From: a virus
IMG/VR virus record: IMGVR_UViG_3300024290_000008
Location: 1-41,280 of that record
DNA length: 41,280 nucleotides
Direction: 5' to 3' (one strand)
Notes under the pieces: model-generated
Seen by the model: the letters and a program-made list of their open reading frames with translations, nothing else
Databases searched by the model: none
What the model was told of the DNA's origin: nothing
Shown here: piece after piece, positions 1 to 6,604 of the stretch
Layout of the letters: each line of letters opens with the position of its first letter
How positions within the stretch are numbered: position 1 is the stretch's first letter
Translations under genes and position numbers: made by a program

Positions 1-1
1 T

Positions 2-133
2 GACACGGCGGCGGGGAGCCCCTGCTGCCGGTTCCTCCCGTGCGACCACTGCCGACGGGCGATGGCGCGCATCCTACCGGAGACGGTCGCATCCCTGCTG
101 CAGTCGAAGCTCCGCGAGGACATCGCGTCGTGA
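2..133 (+). CDS. C-terminal end of a Cys-rich protein (5' partial)
   Basis: Frame 2 is open from the window edge to TGA at 131-133. The visible 43 residues carry a Cys cluster (CCRFLPCDHC) that could bind zinc, followed by a basic, helix-forming tail. The stop overlaps the ATG of the HNH gene (ATGA), so the two are probably translationally coupled. The start lies outside the window and I do not recognise the protein. Confidence 0.5.
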   Translation, partial: DTAAGSPCCRFLPCDHCRRAMARILPETVASLLQSKLREDIAS

Positions 134-489
134 TGACCGGGCAGGAGTACTACGAACAGCTGGTGGTCGAGGCCCGTGGGCGTCCGAACCGCCCGAGGTA
201 CTACATCGGCGGACCTCCCGCGCAGCGGATCCGCAACATGGAGAGCAGCCACGAGGGCCGCGCCCGCGAGGCCGGGGTCGTCTGGGACCATGTCGACATC
301 AGGGCGGTCTACCATCAGGAACTCGGGATTTGCGGGATCTGTAAACGCCCGGTCCCGTTCGAGACCTTCACGATCGACCATCGACGGCCGATCAGCCGGG
401 GCGGAACCCATGTTCGAGCAAACGTCCAACTCGCCCACGGGGCCTGCAATTCGAGGAAGGGAAACCGCTGGGATGGGCGCGAGCCGTAA
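133..489 (+). CDS. HNH endonuclease
   Basis: A protein of 118 residues with a C-terminal HNH nuclease motif. A CxxC pair (CGICKRP) is followed by FTIDHRRPISRGGTH, where the DH supplies the catalytic His, and then by NVQLAHGACNSRKG. HNH proteins of this size are common in tailed phages near the terminase and may assist DNA packaging or cut competing DNA. An in-frame ATG exists at 40, but ATG 133 overlaps the upstream stop and gives a more protein-like N-terminus (MTGQEYYEQLVV). I infer function from the motif only; a homing role is possible but no intron or intein is visible. Confidence 0.82.
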   Translation: MTGQEYYEQLVVEARGRPNRPRYYIGGPPAQRIRNMESSHEGRAREAGVVWDHVDIRAVYHQELGICGICKRPVPFETFTIDHRRPISRGGTHVRANVQLAHGACNSRKGNRWDGREP

Positions 490-676
490 GGGGGGACGGC
501 CCAGGAAGCCGGAGTCTGAGCACGCCGTGAGGTTCTCGATCACGATGGCCCCGAACCTCCACGCCCACCTGTGCCAGATGTCGCGCAAGAACGACGTCCC
601 GATCAGCAACATCATCGCCGCCGCCGTCCGCCTCCTCATCTGGCATCGGTCCGTCGCGCCCTCGACCAAAAAGTAA
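473..676 (+). CDS. small ribbon-helix-helix (CopG/Arc-like) DNA-binding protein
   Basis: A protein of 67 residues. After a basic start (MGASRKGGRPRKPE), the segment VRFSITMAPNLHAHL then NDVPISNIIAAAVRLLI has the beta strand plus two-helix pattern of ribbon-helix-helix dimers that bind operators. The ATG at 473 lies inside the end of the HNH gene (17-nt overlap). An in-frame upstream extension exists but reads as out-of-frame HNH sequence, so I reject it. It is probably a local transcriptional regulator; the target is unknown. Confidence 0.65.
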   Translation: MGASRKGGRPRKPESEHAVRFSITMAPNLHAHLCQMSRKNDVPISNIIAAAVRLLIWHRSVAPSTKK

Positions 677-724
677 CACCAAAACCAACGGGGCCATGCG
701 GCGGGGCTAATCTCGCTGCCACAC

Positions 725-1534
725 ATGGCACTCAAGGCGCGCATCTCGAAGCTCGACGACGTCAAGGAGATCGAGCGACCCTTCTACAAGGCTTCCGGCT
801 CCGAGTACGTCCTCGACGTGGACGGCATGGTCCCCGAGGAGGAGCTGACCGAGGTCAACACGAAGATCGCGGAGTTCCGCGACAACAACGTCCGGCTCGC
901 GCGCGAGAACGACTCGCTCAAGGCGAAGTACAAGGACGTCGACCCCGAGAAGTACCGGACCCTCCAGACCGAGGTCGAGAGCCTCAAGCGCAAGACGCCG
1001 GACACGACCGCCGTCGAGGTCCAGATCAAGCAGGCCGTCGACGCGGCGGTCGAGCCGATCCAGACACAGTTGAAGCAGCAGGCCGAGGCGCGCGCCCAGG
1101 CCGAGCAGAAGTACCAGGACAAACTCCTGGAGGACAAGCTCTGGGAGGTCGGCGTGAAGGCTGGCGTCAAGGAGAACATGCGGAAGCACTGGCTCTCCGA
1201 GGCGAAGCCGTTCTTCAAGCTCGAAGCCGAGCAGCTCGTCGGGGTCAAGCGGGACCACGACGGCAAGGAGGTCCCGCTCTACTCGGCGCGACGCGGGAAG
1301 GCCGCAGAGCGCATGACGGCCGAGGAGTGGGCGACCGAGATCGCTCCTGTCGACCCGACGATCTCTGAGTTCTACAAGGGGTCCTCGGGCGGCGGGGCCC
1401 GCAACGACGGGAAGCAGGTCCCGTCGACGGACCAGAGCGGCCGTCGCGTCCTTCCGGACGACCCGACCGTGCTGTCGCAGAACGTAGCGGACATCGCATC
1501 CGGGAAGGCAGTCCCGGCGAGCGCACTGCGTTAA
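725..1534 (+). CDS. capsid scaffolding protein
   Basis: A protein of 269 residues lying directly upstream of the coat gene, the usual place for a phage scaffold. It is highly charged. A long coiled-coil region (about residues 38-145, rich in E, K, Q and A) is followed by a short conserved patch (LEDKLWEVGVKAGVKENM) and a flexible Gly/Ser/Asp-rich C-terminus. Scaffolds direct procapsid assembly by binding the inner face of the coat protein and leave before DNA packaging. No protease domain is visible. The call rests on position and coiled-coil composition. Confidence 0.75.
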   Translation: MALKARISKLDDVKEIERPFYKASGSEYVLDVDGMVPEEELTEVNTKIAEFRDNNVRLARENDSLKAKYKDVDPEKYRTLQTEVESLKRKTPDTTAVEVQIKQAVDAAVEPIQTQLKQQAEARAQAEQKYQDKLLEDKLWEVGVKAGVKENMRKHWLSEAKPFFKLEAEQLVGVKRDHDGKEVPLYSARRGKAAERMTAEEWATEIAPVDPTISEFYKGSSGGGARNDGKQVPSTDQSGRRVLPDDPTVLSQNVADIASGKAVPASALR

Positions 1535-1580
1535 CCACCGCATCAGACACGAAGGACAGTAGCAGGCTGTCCGCGCCCGT

Positions 1581-1595
1581 CCTCCCGGTGGGAGG
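1581..1595 (+). terminator. hairpin between scaffold and coat genes
   Basis: CCTCCC, 3-nt loop, GGGAGG, in the 117-nt gap before the coat gene, followed by more G/C runs but no U tract. It could be a weak terminator, an RNA-stability element or an attenuator that sets the ratio of scaffold to coat. No ORF is credible in this gap. Confidence 0.3.
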
Positions 1596-1651
1596 GCCGG
1601 TCCCGCGCCCCGGGGGGGCTCCCGTGATGCCATCACAAGGAGTCCCCGCCC

Positions 1652-2785
1652 GTGCCCAACGATATCGCTACACTCCTCCCGAAGCTCGTCGCCCGTGGGC
1701 TGATGGCCCTCCGCCAGGAGGCGCGCATGCCCCGACTGGTCAACCGGGCGTACGAAGACCAGCCCGGCAAGCAGTTCTCGACGGTCACGATCCCGGTCCC
1801 GTCCGCCGTGACGGTCCAGGACGTCGTCCCCGCGAACACGCCGCCCTCGACCGCCGACACGGCCCTGACTGAGGTCCAGCTCGAAGTCGACCAGTGGAAG
1901 GAAGCGCCCTTCTACCTGACCGACAAGGAGATGACCCAGATCGACGCGCAGGAGAACTTCCTGCCCATGCAGGCGTCGGAGGCCATCAAGGCGATCGCCA
2001 ACACGCTGGACCGCGCCATCTGGGCGGAGTACGTGAACTTCTACGGGTTCGCCGGGACCCCGGGGGTCACGCCGTTCGCGACCGACACGTCGGACTACAC
2101 CGACGCGCGCCGGGAGCTGAACGAGCAGCTCGCGCCGATGGACCCCCGCTACATGGTGATCAACACCGACGCGGAGGCCAATGCCCTGAACCTCCGGGCC
2201 TTCCAGGACGCCTCGTTCTCCGGCTCGATCGACGGCATCGTCAACGGCCAGATCAACAACAAGCTCGGGGCCCGCTGGATGATGTCGCAGAACGCGCCCG
2301 AGCACACCCAGGGCGCGTCCGGGACCCCGCTGATCGACTTCGGCGCGGGCTACGCGACCGGCGTCAAGACGGTGCACATGGACGGGCTGACCGGTCGGCC
2401 GATCGCGGGCGACCACTTCACCCTCGCCGGGGACACCACGCACTACGTCGTGACCGCCGCGACGGCGCTCGTCGGCACGGACTCGGACGTCTCGTTCGAG
2501 CCTGCCCTGGCCGTGGCCCAGGTCGACAACGCGGCCGTGACGTTCGCGGGCAGCTACGCGGTCAACCTCCTGTTCCACCCGATGGCGATCGCGCTCGTGA
2601 CCCGTCCCTTCGACGGGGCCGACCCGTTCGCGCTCGGGAAGTTCTTCAGCCTGACGGACCCCATCTCGGGGATCGCGCTCCGGCTGGAGGTCACCCGCGA
2701 GCACAAGCGGACGCGGTTCGCCTACGACGTGCTCTACGGGATCAAGACGGTCCGGCGCGAGCTGGGCGTCGTCCTGGCCGGATAG
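1652..2785 (+). CDS. major capsid (coat) protein, P22 gp5-like
   Basis: A protein of 377 residues with a GTG start preceded by AAGGAG at 1637-1642. The N-terminal pattern (LLPKLVARGLMALRQE, then VNRAYEDQPGKQFSTVTIPVP) and the later QWKEAPFYLTDKEMTQID followed by a long helix match the P22-type coat family, which has the HK97 fold. The usual length of that family is about 380-430 residues. A central region (about 220-310) looks like the inserted beta-rich domain. It forms the icosahedral shell. A strong hairpin follows the gene, as expected for a highly expressed late gene. Confidence 0.88.
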   Translation: MPNDIATLLPKLVARGLMALRQEARMPRLVNRAYEDQPGKQFSTVTIPVPSAVTVQDVVPANTPPSTADTALTEVQLEVDQWKEAPFYLTDKEMTQIDAQENFLPMQASEAIKAIANTLDRAIWAEYVNFYGFAGTPGVTPFATDTSDYTDARRELNEQLAPMDPRYMVINTDAEANALNLRAFQDASFSGSIDGIVNGQINNKLGARWMMSQNAPEHTQGASGTPLIDFGAGYATGVKTVHMDGLTGRPIAGDHFTLAGDTTHYVVTAATALVGTDSDVSFEPALAVAQVDNAAVTFAGSYAVNLLFHPMAIALVTRPFDGADPFALGKFFSLTDPISGIALRLEVTREHKRTRFAYDVLYGIKTVRRELGVVLAG

Positions 2786-2810
2786 GCAGTCCGACGGACT
2801 GACACCTGAC

Positions 2811-2832
2811 GGGCGGACCCTCGGGTCCGCCC
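2811..2832 (+). terminator. hairpin downstream of coat gene
   Basis: A perfect inverted repeat, GGGCGGACC, loop CTCG, GGTCCGCCC, 26 nt after the coat stop. A second 6-bp inverted repeat (CAGTCC/GGACTG, 2787-2801) lies just before it. No long U tract follows. It could act as a partial terminator or a 3' mRNA stabiliser. Confidence 0.5.
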
Positions 2833-2866
2833 TCGGCCTTCACCACGACGAGACAGGAGTCCCAGC

Positions 2867-3169
2867 ATGAGCGCGAAGAACGGCGTCTTCAGCCCGAACA
2901 CGAAGACCGATCAGGTCAAGATCGCCTACGGGCAGGTCACGACCACGTCCGCGAACCACAGCATCGACACCGGGCTCAAGGAGATCTACGCCATCGTGGT
3001 CTCCCTCGACGGCGCGCCGGACAGCAACACCGGGGCGGTCTCGGCGGCGGTCCCCGCGAGCGGCGGGACGTTCGTCCTGAAGTCCTTCGACACGGCGGCG
3101 TCGAGCCCGTTCAATCCGGCGGCGTCGTCCTTCGGCGCGAAGGTGAACTACATCGCGGTCGGCCGGTAG
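2867..3169 (+). CDS. small virion protein, possibly capsid decoration
   Basis: A protein of 100 residues starting at ATG after ACAGGAG. It is beta-rich and small-residue-rich (YGQVTTTSANHSIDTGLKEI, ending in VNYIAVGR), without charged clusters or membrane segments. Its place directly after the coat gene is where decoration or head-stabilising proteins often sit. I do not recognise a named family, so the role is inferred from position. Confidence 0.55.
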   Translation: MSAKNGVFSPNTKTDQVKIAYGQVTTTSANHSIDTGLKEIYAIVVSLDGAPDSNTGAVSAAVPASGGTFVLKSFDTAASSPFNPAASSFGAKVNYIAVGR

Positions 3170-3199
3170 CACGGCGCACGCACATCGAGGGGAGCCAGC

Positions 3200-3580
3200 A
3201 TGTCGAAGCAGCTGCCGACCGTCCGGATCGCGCATCCGGGCGGGACCGGGACGATGGTGATCAACGAGCGGGACTACGACGCGACGGTCCACCGGCTCGC
3301 GTCGGAGGAGTCCGGCTCGGACGCCGACGAGCCCGAAGGCGACGAGCCTGAGACCCCGGCAGCGCCCGAGGCCCCGGTGCTGCCGGACCGCCCTGCCGCG
3401 CTGGAGTCGCCGCAGGCGTGGTCATCGTCGTCGGCCGACAGCTGCATCAAGGCGCTCGCGGCGATCGAGGACGTGATGGCCCTCGACGCCGTGAAGGACG
3501 TCGAGACCGGCGCGACGGGGAAGAACCGGAAGACGGTCCTCGACGCGATCGAGCGCCGTCGGAAGGCGCTCCAGGCGTAG
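3200..3580 (+). CDS. hypothetical head-module protein
   Basis: A protein of 126 residues with SD GAGGGGAG before the ATG. The N-terminal 30 residues (VRIAHPGGTGTMVINERDYD) look folded. An acidic, Pro-rich linker (about 35-75) follows, then a helical C-terminal half ending in basic residues (DAIERRRKALQA). Proteins with this layout often occur between coat and connector genes in phages. The function is not known to me. Confidence 0.55.
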   Translation: MSKQLPTVRIAHPGGTGTMVINERDYDATVHRLASEESGSDADEPEGDEPETPAAPEAPVLPDRPAALESPQAWSSSSADSCIKALAAIEDVMALDAVKDVETGATGKNRKTVLDAIERRRKALQA

Positions 3581-3583
3581 CCG

Positions 3584-4108
3584 ATGGCCCTGGTCCTCGT
3601 CGCCACGGCGGCGTCCGCGAGCGCGAACAGCTACGCGACCGTCGCGGACTTCCGGGCCTACATGGAGACGCGCCCTGAGGGCTGGGCCGACACGGACGCG
3701 GCCAACGAGGCGGAGGACCCGGAGGTCGCCCGGGCCCTGGTGACGGCGACCGCCCTGCTGGAGCAGTACGTCGACTGGGACGGCTGGACGTTCTCCAGCG
3801 CGCAAAGGCTCTCGTTCCCCCGGGCGGGCCTGCTGACGCCGACCGGGTTCGCGCTCCCGAGCGACGTCGTCCCGGAGCGGCTCCGCGACGCGACCTGCGA
3901 GCTCGCCGTGCAGGTCATGGCGGGCAACCGGACGCTCGACTCGGAGGTCTCGCTCGCGGGCATCAAGGCGCTCAAGGCGGGCCCAGTGGAGTTGGAGTTC
4001 AAGGAGTCGATCGCGATCCGGCCGATCCCGGACCGCGTCTGGCAGATGGTCTCCCTCTGGGGGAACCTGCTCCAGGGACAGCGGACGATCCCGCTGGTGC
4101 GCGTCTGA
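3584..4108 (+). CDS. head-tail connector / adaptor (phage DnaT-like family)
   Basis: A protein of 174 residues. The opening motif ANSYATVADFRAYMETR, then an alpha-helical core (ARALVTATALLEQYVDW), SFPRAGL, and the late helix RLRDATCELAVQVM match the head-tail adaptor family often annotated as putative DnaT-like. Adaptors of this fold sit under the portal ring. Its position between coat and tail-completion genes supports this. The stop overlaps the next ATG (TGATG). Confidence 0.72.
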   Translation: MALVLVATAASASANSYATVADFRAYMETRPEGWADTDAANEAEDPEVARALVTATALLEQYVDWDGWTFSSAQRLSFPRAGLLTPTGFALPSDVVPERLRDATCELAVQVMAGNRTLDSEVSLAGIKALKAGPVELEFKESIAIRPIPDRVWQMVSLWGNLLQGQRTIPLVRV

Positions 4109-4494
4109 TGGCGCTCGACGACATCGTCCGGTCCGCCGTCGGGATCGCGAACCGGCAGACGGCCGGGCTCCAGGGCACGGTCACGCATCGGATCCGGACG
4201 GTCGACGCGCGCGGCGGCACCGCGACGGCCTCGACGAAGAAGCGGAAGGGGCTCATCGAGGATCGGACGCGGCGGTTCCAGAAGGACGGCGTCGAGGTCG
4301 TCTCGCGGACAAAGCTCACGTTCCTGTCGGCGGTGCCGGTCGGAGACAACGACGAGTTCGTCCTCCCGTCCGGGGAGACCGTGGTCGTCCTCCAGGTCGA
4401 CAAGCTGGTCGACCCAAAGGCGTCAGGCGGGGGCGGGTATCTGACCGAGGTCTGGCTCGGGGCGAACGACCAAGGGATCAAGCGGGGAGTGTGA
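4108..4494 (+). CDS. head closure-like protein
   Basis: A protein of 128 residues starting with an ATG that overlaps the upstream stop by one base. It has a basic N-terminal half and a beta-rich C-terminal half (VSRTKLTFLSAVPVGDNDEF, then VLPSGETVVVLQVDKLVDP). The order adaptor, this gene, HK97 gp10-like gene, tail terminator is the standard head-completion order, and this slot is the stopper or head-closure protein. Named by position and beta-barrel-like composition only. Confidence 0.55.
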   Translation: MALDDIVRSAVGIANRQTAGLQGTVTHRIRTVDARGGTATASTKKRKGLIEDRTRRFQKDGVEVVSRTKLTFLSAVPVGDNDEFVLPSGETVVVLQVDKLVDPKASGGGGYLTEVWLGANDQGIKRGV

Positions 4495-4868
4495 TGCCTG
4501 GAGTCGTCGGGGTCGCCAGCGTCGTCGGGAACCTCTCCAGGACGTCGTCCCGCGTGCGGGCGGCGGGCGGGCGCGCGGTGCGCGCCGTGATGGAGGAGCG
4601 GGTGACCCGGATGAAGGCGCGGACGCCGGTCGACACGGGGGCGCTCCGGGGGAGCGGCCACGCGACCGGGCCGGACTTCTCGGGCGAGACGATCGAGGCG
4701 CGCGCGATCTTCGGGGGGCCTGCGGCCGGATATGCGCCGCCCGTCCACGAGAACCTCCGCGCGGTCCATCCGGTCGGGCAGGCCAAGTTCGTCGAGTCCG
4801 TGATGCTGGAGTCGGAGCGGGAGTTCATGCCCGACGTCGCCGCCCGGATGCGCACGGAGCTGGCGTAG
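4494..4868 (+). CDS. HK97 gp10-like tail completion protein
   Basis: About 124 residues. The segment ARTPVDTGALRGSGHA is the hallmark of HK97 gp10-like tail completion proteins and is followed by AIFGGPAAGYAPPVHEN and a C-terminal helix. A GTG at 4491 is also in frame; I prefer ATG 4494 because it overlaps the upstream TGA as in neighbouring genes. The protein acts at the head-tail junction during tail joining. Confidence 0.78.
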   Translation: MPGVVGVASVVGNLSRTSSRVRAAGGRAVRAVMEERVTRMKARTPVDTGALRGSGHATGPDFSGETIEARAIFGGPAAGYAPPVHENLRAVHPVGQAKFVESVMLESEREFMPDVAARMRTELA

Positions 4869-5294
4869 GTGGTCGACGACGAGATCGCGGGGCGGCTGGT
4901 CGAGAAGTCGGTCGCGGCGCTGAAGACGACGCTCTTCATCGGGGCGAAGGCCCAGCTGCCGAAGCGGGTGACCGGGGCCCCGGCGTTCCTGGTCGTCAGC
5001 TGCTACCAGGGGCGCGACCCCGTCCGGACGCACGACCGGGGGACCCAGACGGCGTATGCCCGTCCCCGGCTCCAGGTCGTCGCGCACGGGGACGAGCCGG
5101 GGGCGGTCTGGGCGCTGGCGATGGCGGCGTATGAGGCGCTCCCCCTCGACGACGACGCGGCGGGCGGGGCGGCGGTCGGCGGCGTCTGGTACCTGCGGAT
5201 CACGCCGCTGCAGGACCCCTGGGAGATGGGGCTCGACGATGCGGGGCGGCTGATGGTCGGGTTCAACCTGGAGACTGAGAAGCGGCCCTCGTAG
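4869..5294 (+). CDS. tail terminator / minor capsid-type protein
   Basis: A protein of 141 residues. GTG follows the previous TAG with no gap. An N-terminal helix is followed by strands FLVVSCYQGRD, TAYARPRLQVVAHG, a helix containing WALAMAAYEAL, then VWYLRITPLQDPWEMGLDDAG and a final strand (LMVGFNLETEKR). This is the pattern of the tail terminator family annotated as phage minor capsid protein. Such proteins cap the tail tube and bind the head connector. Confidence 0.75.
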   Translation: MVDDEIAGRLVEKSVAALKTTLFIGAKAQLPKRVTGAPAFLVVSCYQGRDPVRTHDRGTQTAYARPRLQVVAHGDEPGAVWALAMAAYEALPLDDDAAGGAAVGGVWYLRITPLQDPWEMGLDDAGRLMVGFNLETEKRPS

Positions 5295-5311
5295 GCCGGG
5301 AGGATTGAGCG

Positions 5312-5734
5312 ATGAGTGACGCTGTCGTAGCCACTGGCATTGAGCTTCGGATCGGAGACGGCGCGAGCCCCGAGGGCTTCACCGACGTCGTCCCTGAGCT
5401 GATGTCGATCACGCCCCCGGCCCGGTTCCGGAACCCGCTGGAGACCACGACCCACAACGACGGCGAGGAGTCGCATCTCCTCGGCATCCGTCGCTCGGAC
5501 ACGATCCCGTTCAAGGTGAACTGGATCGTCGACGACCCGATCCACCAGCAGCTCGAAAGCGACTACAACGCGAACACGCAGCGGACCTATCAGGTCGCGT
5601 ACCCGGACGGGACGACCCTGACGTTCCGCGCGGCGATCGAGCGCCTGTCGCCCGTCGAGGCGACTCCGGACTCGGTCAAGCAGCTGGACTGCGCCCTCCG
5701 CAAGGCGGGCCCGGTCACCGTCGCGTTCGCATAA
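5312..5734 (+). CDS. major tail tube protein
   Basis: A protein of 140 residues. It has an N-terminal TGIELRIGDG-type strand and PELMSITPPARFRNPLETTTH, typical of lambda-type tail tube subunits. The central region (IPFKVNWIVDDPIHQQLESDY) and final strands (PDGTTLTFRAAIERLSPVEA) also fit. It stacks as hexamers around the tape measure. It sits between the tail terminator and the tail chaperones, the conserved position. Confidence 0.85.
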   Translation: MSDAVVATGIELRIGDGASPEGFTDVVPELMSITPPARFRNPLETTTHNDGEESHLLGIRRSDTIPFKVNWIVDDPIHQQLESDYNANTQRTYQVAYPDGTTLTFRAAIERLSPVEATPDSVKQLDCALRKAGPVTVAFA

Positions 5735-5752
5735 GGCTGACGCTCGCTCCGG

Positions 5753-5777
5753 GCGCGGGCCTGCCCAGGGCCCGCGC
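5753..5777 (+). terminator. hairpin after tail tube gene
   Basis: A 9-bp inverted repeat (GCGCGGGCC ... GGCCCGCGC) with a 7-nt loop, followed by a pyrimidine-rich stretch (TTCTCTCCCTCTCT). It lies in the 84-nt gap between tube and chaperone genes, where a partial terminator would raise tube protein over chaperones. Function is inferred from shape and place. Confidence 0.45.
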
Positions 5778-5818
5778 GCCGGTCGGTTCTCTCCCTCTCT
5801 CAAGGAAACGGGGCTCAC

Positions 5819-6226
5819 ATGGGACTGCTCACGCGCGAGGTCATCCTCTCGGCCGACGACATCGGCTTCAAGATCGTCCCGGTCCCGGAGTGGGGCGGCG
5901 ACGTCCGCCTGAAGACACTCCGGGGCGACCAGATCGACGCCTACCAGCAATCGCGGCTCAAGAAGGACGGCGGGGTCGACATCAAGCGGAGCAAGGCGCA
6001 GCTCGTCGCGATGGCGAGCGTCGACGAGAAGGGGCAGCGGATCTTCACGCCCGAGGACGTCGAGCGGCTCGCGCAGAAGTCGAACATCGCGCTCGAACGG
6101 GTCGCCAAGGTCGTCGCGGATATGTCCGGACTAAAGCCTGAGTCCCTCGACGCAGCGGGGGAAGGCTTCGGGCCCGACCCGAGCGCGCCTTCTACCACCG
6201 CCTCGCCCTCGCCCTCGGAGGCATGA
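5819..6226 (+). CDS. tail assembly chaperone (lambda gpG-like)
   Basis: A protein of 135 residues preceded by CAAGGAAACGGGG. A folded N-terminal region (EVILSADDIGFKIVPVPEWG, then LKTLRGDQIDAYQQSRLKK) ends in a low-complexity Ser/Pro/Thr tail. Length and position between tail tube and tape measure match lambda gpG. The tail codons overlap a second reading frame (-1) that continues into the next ORF, so a minor fraction of ribosomes should make a longer G-T fusion. It chaperones the tape measure before tube polymerisation. Confidence 0.82.
   Translation: MGLLTREVILSADDIGFKIVPVPEWGGDVRLKTLRGDQIDAYQQSRLKKDGGVDIKRSKAQLVAMASVDEKGQRIFTPEDVERLAQKSNIALERVAKVVADMSGLKPESLDAAGEGFGPDPSAPSTTASPSPSEA
6157..6163 (+). 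promoter_or_regulatory. candidate -1 ribosomal frameshift site
   Basis: GGGGGAA in the chaperone frame reads G GGG GAA. A slip of one base back lets the P-site GGG re-pair perfectly. The -1 frame is open from 6142 (after TGA 6139-6141) and soon reads PERAFYHRLALALGGMTVQE, a protein-like run upstream of the first ATG of that frame at 6223. A second possible slip point is CCG at 6179-6181 (to CCC). The A-site match at GGGGGAA is imperfect, so the exact site is uncertain. Confidence 0.55.
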
Positions 6227-6591
6227 CGGTCCAGGAGATGCTCGTCCGCATGGACGCGGACGAGCTGATCTCCTGGCAGGCGTACGAGCGCGAGTACGGG
6301 CCCGTAGGCGACAAGCGCGCGGACTACCGCGCCGCGCAGATCACGGCGACGCTCAAGAACCTCCCGAGGGCCGACGGGCGCAGGGCGACCCGTCAGGTCA
6401 GCTACGAGGAGGAGCTGCTGAAGTTCGAGTCGAGGACTCCGAAGGCCACGGAGGACGGGCCGGAGCCGGAGCCCGCCTGGAAGGCGCACCGCGCGTCGAT
6501 GCTCCAGTGGGCCGAGACGGACCGGAGGGCCCGCGAGAAGAAGGCGGCGCGCGGCAAGAGGAAGACACCCACGCCACGACCAGGGCGCTGA
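6223..6591 (+). CDS. frameshift extension of tail assembly chaperone (gpT-like)
   Basis: The -1 frame ORF. From its first ATG it has 122 residues, but coding character extends upstream to about 6178, so the real product is probably the gpG-like protein fused to this segment by -1 frameshifting. The motif MTVQEMLVRMDADELISWQA followed by YEREYGPVGDKRADYRAAQI is the conserved T-domain pattern that binds tail tube subunits in lambda-like phages. The C-terminus is very basic. Independent initiation at 6223 is less likely. Confidence 0.75.
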   Translation: MTVQEMLVRMDADELISWQAYEREYGPVGDKRADYRAAQITATLKNLPRADGRRATRQVSYEEELLKFESRTPKATEDGPEPEPAWKAHRASMLQWAETDRRAREKKAARGKRKTPTPRPGR

Positions 6592-6604
6592 GCCCCGGGG
6601 GGCC

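Noticed and set aside
707-2704. Long open frame on the - strand (665 codons)
   Set aside because: GC-rich coding DNA creates long antisense open frames. The translation is Arg/Asp/Leu-rich low complexity and covers the scaffold and coat genes, which are convincing.
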